The notes under the pieces: model-generated
What the model was told of the DNA's origin: nothing
What the model saw: the letters and a program-made list of their open reading frames with translations, nothing else
Database searches by the model: none
Shown: one piece after another, positions 5,717 to 6,040 of the stretch
How positions within the stretch are numbered: the stretch's first letter is position 1
How the letters are laid out: every line of letters begins with the position of its first letter
Position numbers and translations under genes: made by a program
NCBI GenBank assembly: GCA_021735285.1
Contig: JAIPHI010000159.1
Location: forward strand, 1 to 6,040
DNA from: Fidelibacterota bacterium
GTDB lineage: Bacteria; Fidelibacterota; UBA2242; JAFGTP01
Direction of reading: 5' to 3'
DNA length: 6,040 nucleotides

Positions 5717-5763
5717 CCGTATCCCCATCCGTATCCCCATCTGGAGGAAATCCGTATCCCCAT
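5717..5763. repeat. CCGTATCCCCAT repeats, right cluster
   Basis: Exact 12-base units lie at 5717-5728 and 5729-5740 (tandem) and at 5752-5763 after an 11-base gap. The last unit runs into a CCCCATGGGG palindrome (5758-5767). Degenerate units of the same motif occur on the other side of the tRNA-like fragment at 5444-5463. The arrangement resembles arm-type recombinase sites, which is inference. Confidence 0.65.
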
Positions 5764-5767
5764 GGGG

Positions 5768-5994
5768 TAAAGTGGTGGGGGAGAGGTGGTTGTGTTGAGG
5801 TTGATGATTATAAATCACAGGAAATGGATTTGTTTAGTGTTTGAGTTTGATAATTGTAACGCAAAGCAGAAACCTTTCATATTAATTACTCAGTCCCTGC
5901 CTTGCTGTATCTTTGCCTTGTACAGGCGGGAACGAATTCTGGACTTTACTGCTCGCTCCTGATATCCGTAGATAATCAGGATTCCGGCATTATT
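5768..5994. other. Non-coding, with two hairpins
   Basis: No gene is visible. An imperfect inverted repeat, CCTGCCT (5896-5902) with AGGCGGG (5924-5930), and a perfect one, TCCTGAT (5957-5963) with ATCAGGA (5975-5981), lie immediately downstream of the right-edge minus-strand gene. The second ends 13 bases after that stop codon and is the better hairpin. The segment around 5896-5990 has the look of a dispersed intergenic palindromic repeat, but only one copy is in the window. Confidence 0.45.
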
Positions 5995-6040
5995 CTAAAA
6001 AGTCTTGAGAAGACGAAAACCATTGTTGTTGTTGCTATTC
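5995..6040 (-). CDS. C-terminus of a lectin/FGE-fold-like protein (partial)
   Basis: The minus strand at the right edge is open and ends N-S-N-N-N-N-G-F-R-L-L-K-T-F with TAG at 5995-5997. Asparagine codons (AAT, then AAC AAC AAC AAT) directly before GFR are typical of the end of formylglycine-generating-enzyme/C-type-lectin-fold domains. Above all, they are typical of the variable region of diversity-generating-retroelement target proteins, where template adenines favour AAC/AAT. The codons for the last residues contain a small hairpin, GTCTT-CTC-AAGAC (6002-6014), followed by TTTTT. Only 14 residues are visible, so the family call rests on this tail alone. An ordinary asparagine-rich C-terminus remains possible. 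The start and body lie outside the window. Confidence 0.5.
   Translation of the reverse strand, partial: NSNNNNGFRLLKTF

Noticed and set aside
5717..5763. CRISPR array
   Set aside because: Units are only 12 bases long, two are directly adjacent without a spacer, and the third follows after 11 bases.

Overview
The window is AT-rich with long non-coding stretches, and every gene I can support reads on the minus strand. It most likely comes from a bacterium of the FCB superphylum (Bacteroidota, Ignavibacteriota, Marinimicrobia or relatives). The main evidence is a C-terminal type IX secretion sorting domain (NYPNPFNST and following) on one of the two complete proteins. Purine-rich AAGGAG ribosome sites and TATACT -10 boxes suggest ordinary translation and housekeeping-type transcription. 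I cannot name a genus.

Layout from left to right. Positions 1-22 hold the probable first seven codons of a minus-strand gene that leaves the window. Positions 23-775 are non-coding and hold a palindrome, two plus-strand terminator-like hairpins and the first copy of a ~187-base dispersed repeat. Positions 776-2881 encode a 701-residue exported penicillin-acylase-family Ntn hydrolase with its catalytic residues recognisable. Positions 2882-3658 are non-coding, with promoter candidates for the acylase and a second copy of the repeat in the same orientation (about 87% identical by hand alignment). The acylase gene is therefore bracketed by direct repeats about 3.07 kb apart. Positions 3659-5182 encode a 507-residue secreted protein that looks like a beta-propeller ending in a type IX sorting domain, with a strong ribosome site and a near-consensus promoter.

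Positions 5183-5994 look like an accessory or integration region. They contain the 3' half of a tRNA-Lys(CTT)-like gene, a strong plus-strand terminator, two clusters of a CCGTATCCCCAT repeat lying on either side of the tRNA remnant, a 10-base inverted repeat enclosing it, a second tandem repeat and several hairpins. This resembles an attachment site of a tyrosine-recombinase element, but no integrase is visible.

At the right edge (5995-6040, minus) is the last part of a protein ending NSNNNNGFRLLKTF. The asparagines are written AAT/AAC and are followed by GFR. That is the kind of C-terminus seen in C-type-lectin/formylglycine-enzyme-fold proteins, and especially in the variable region of diversity-generating retroelement (DGR) targets. 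No template repeat or reverse transcriptase is in the window, so this is a lead rather than a demonstrated system.

The two complete genes are separated by 777 bases and each has its own ribosome site and promoter candidate, so I do not read them as an operon. Both products are predicted to be exported, but nothing in the sequence shows that they work together.
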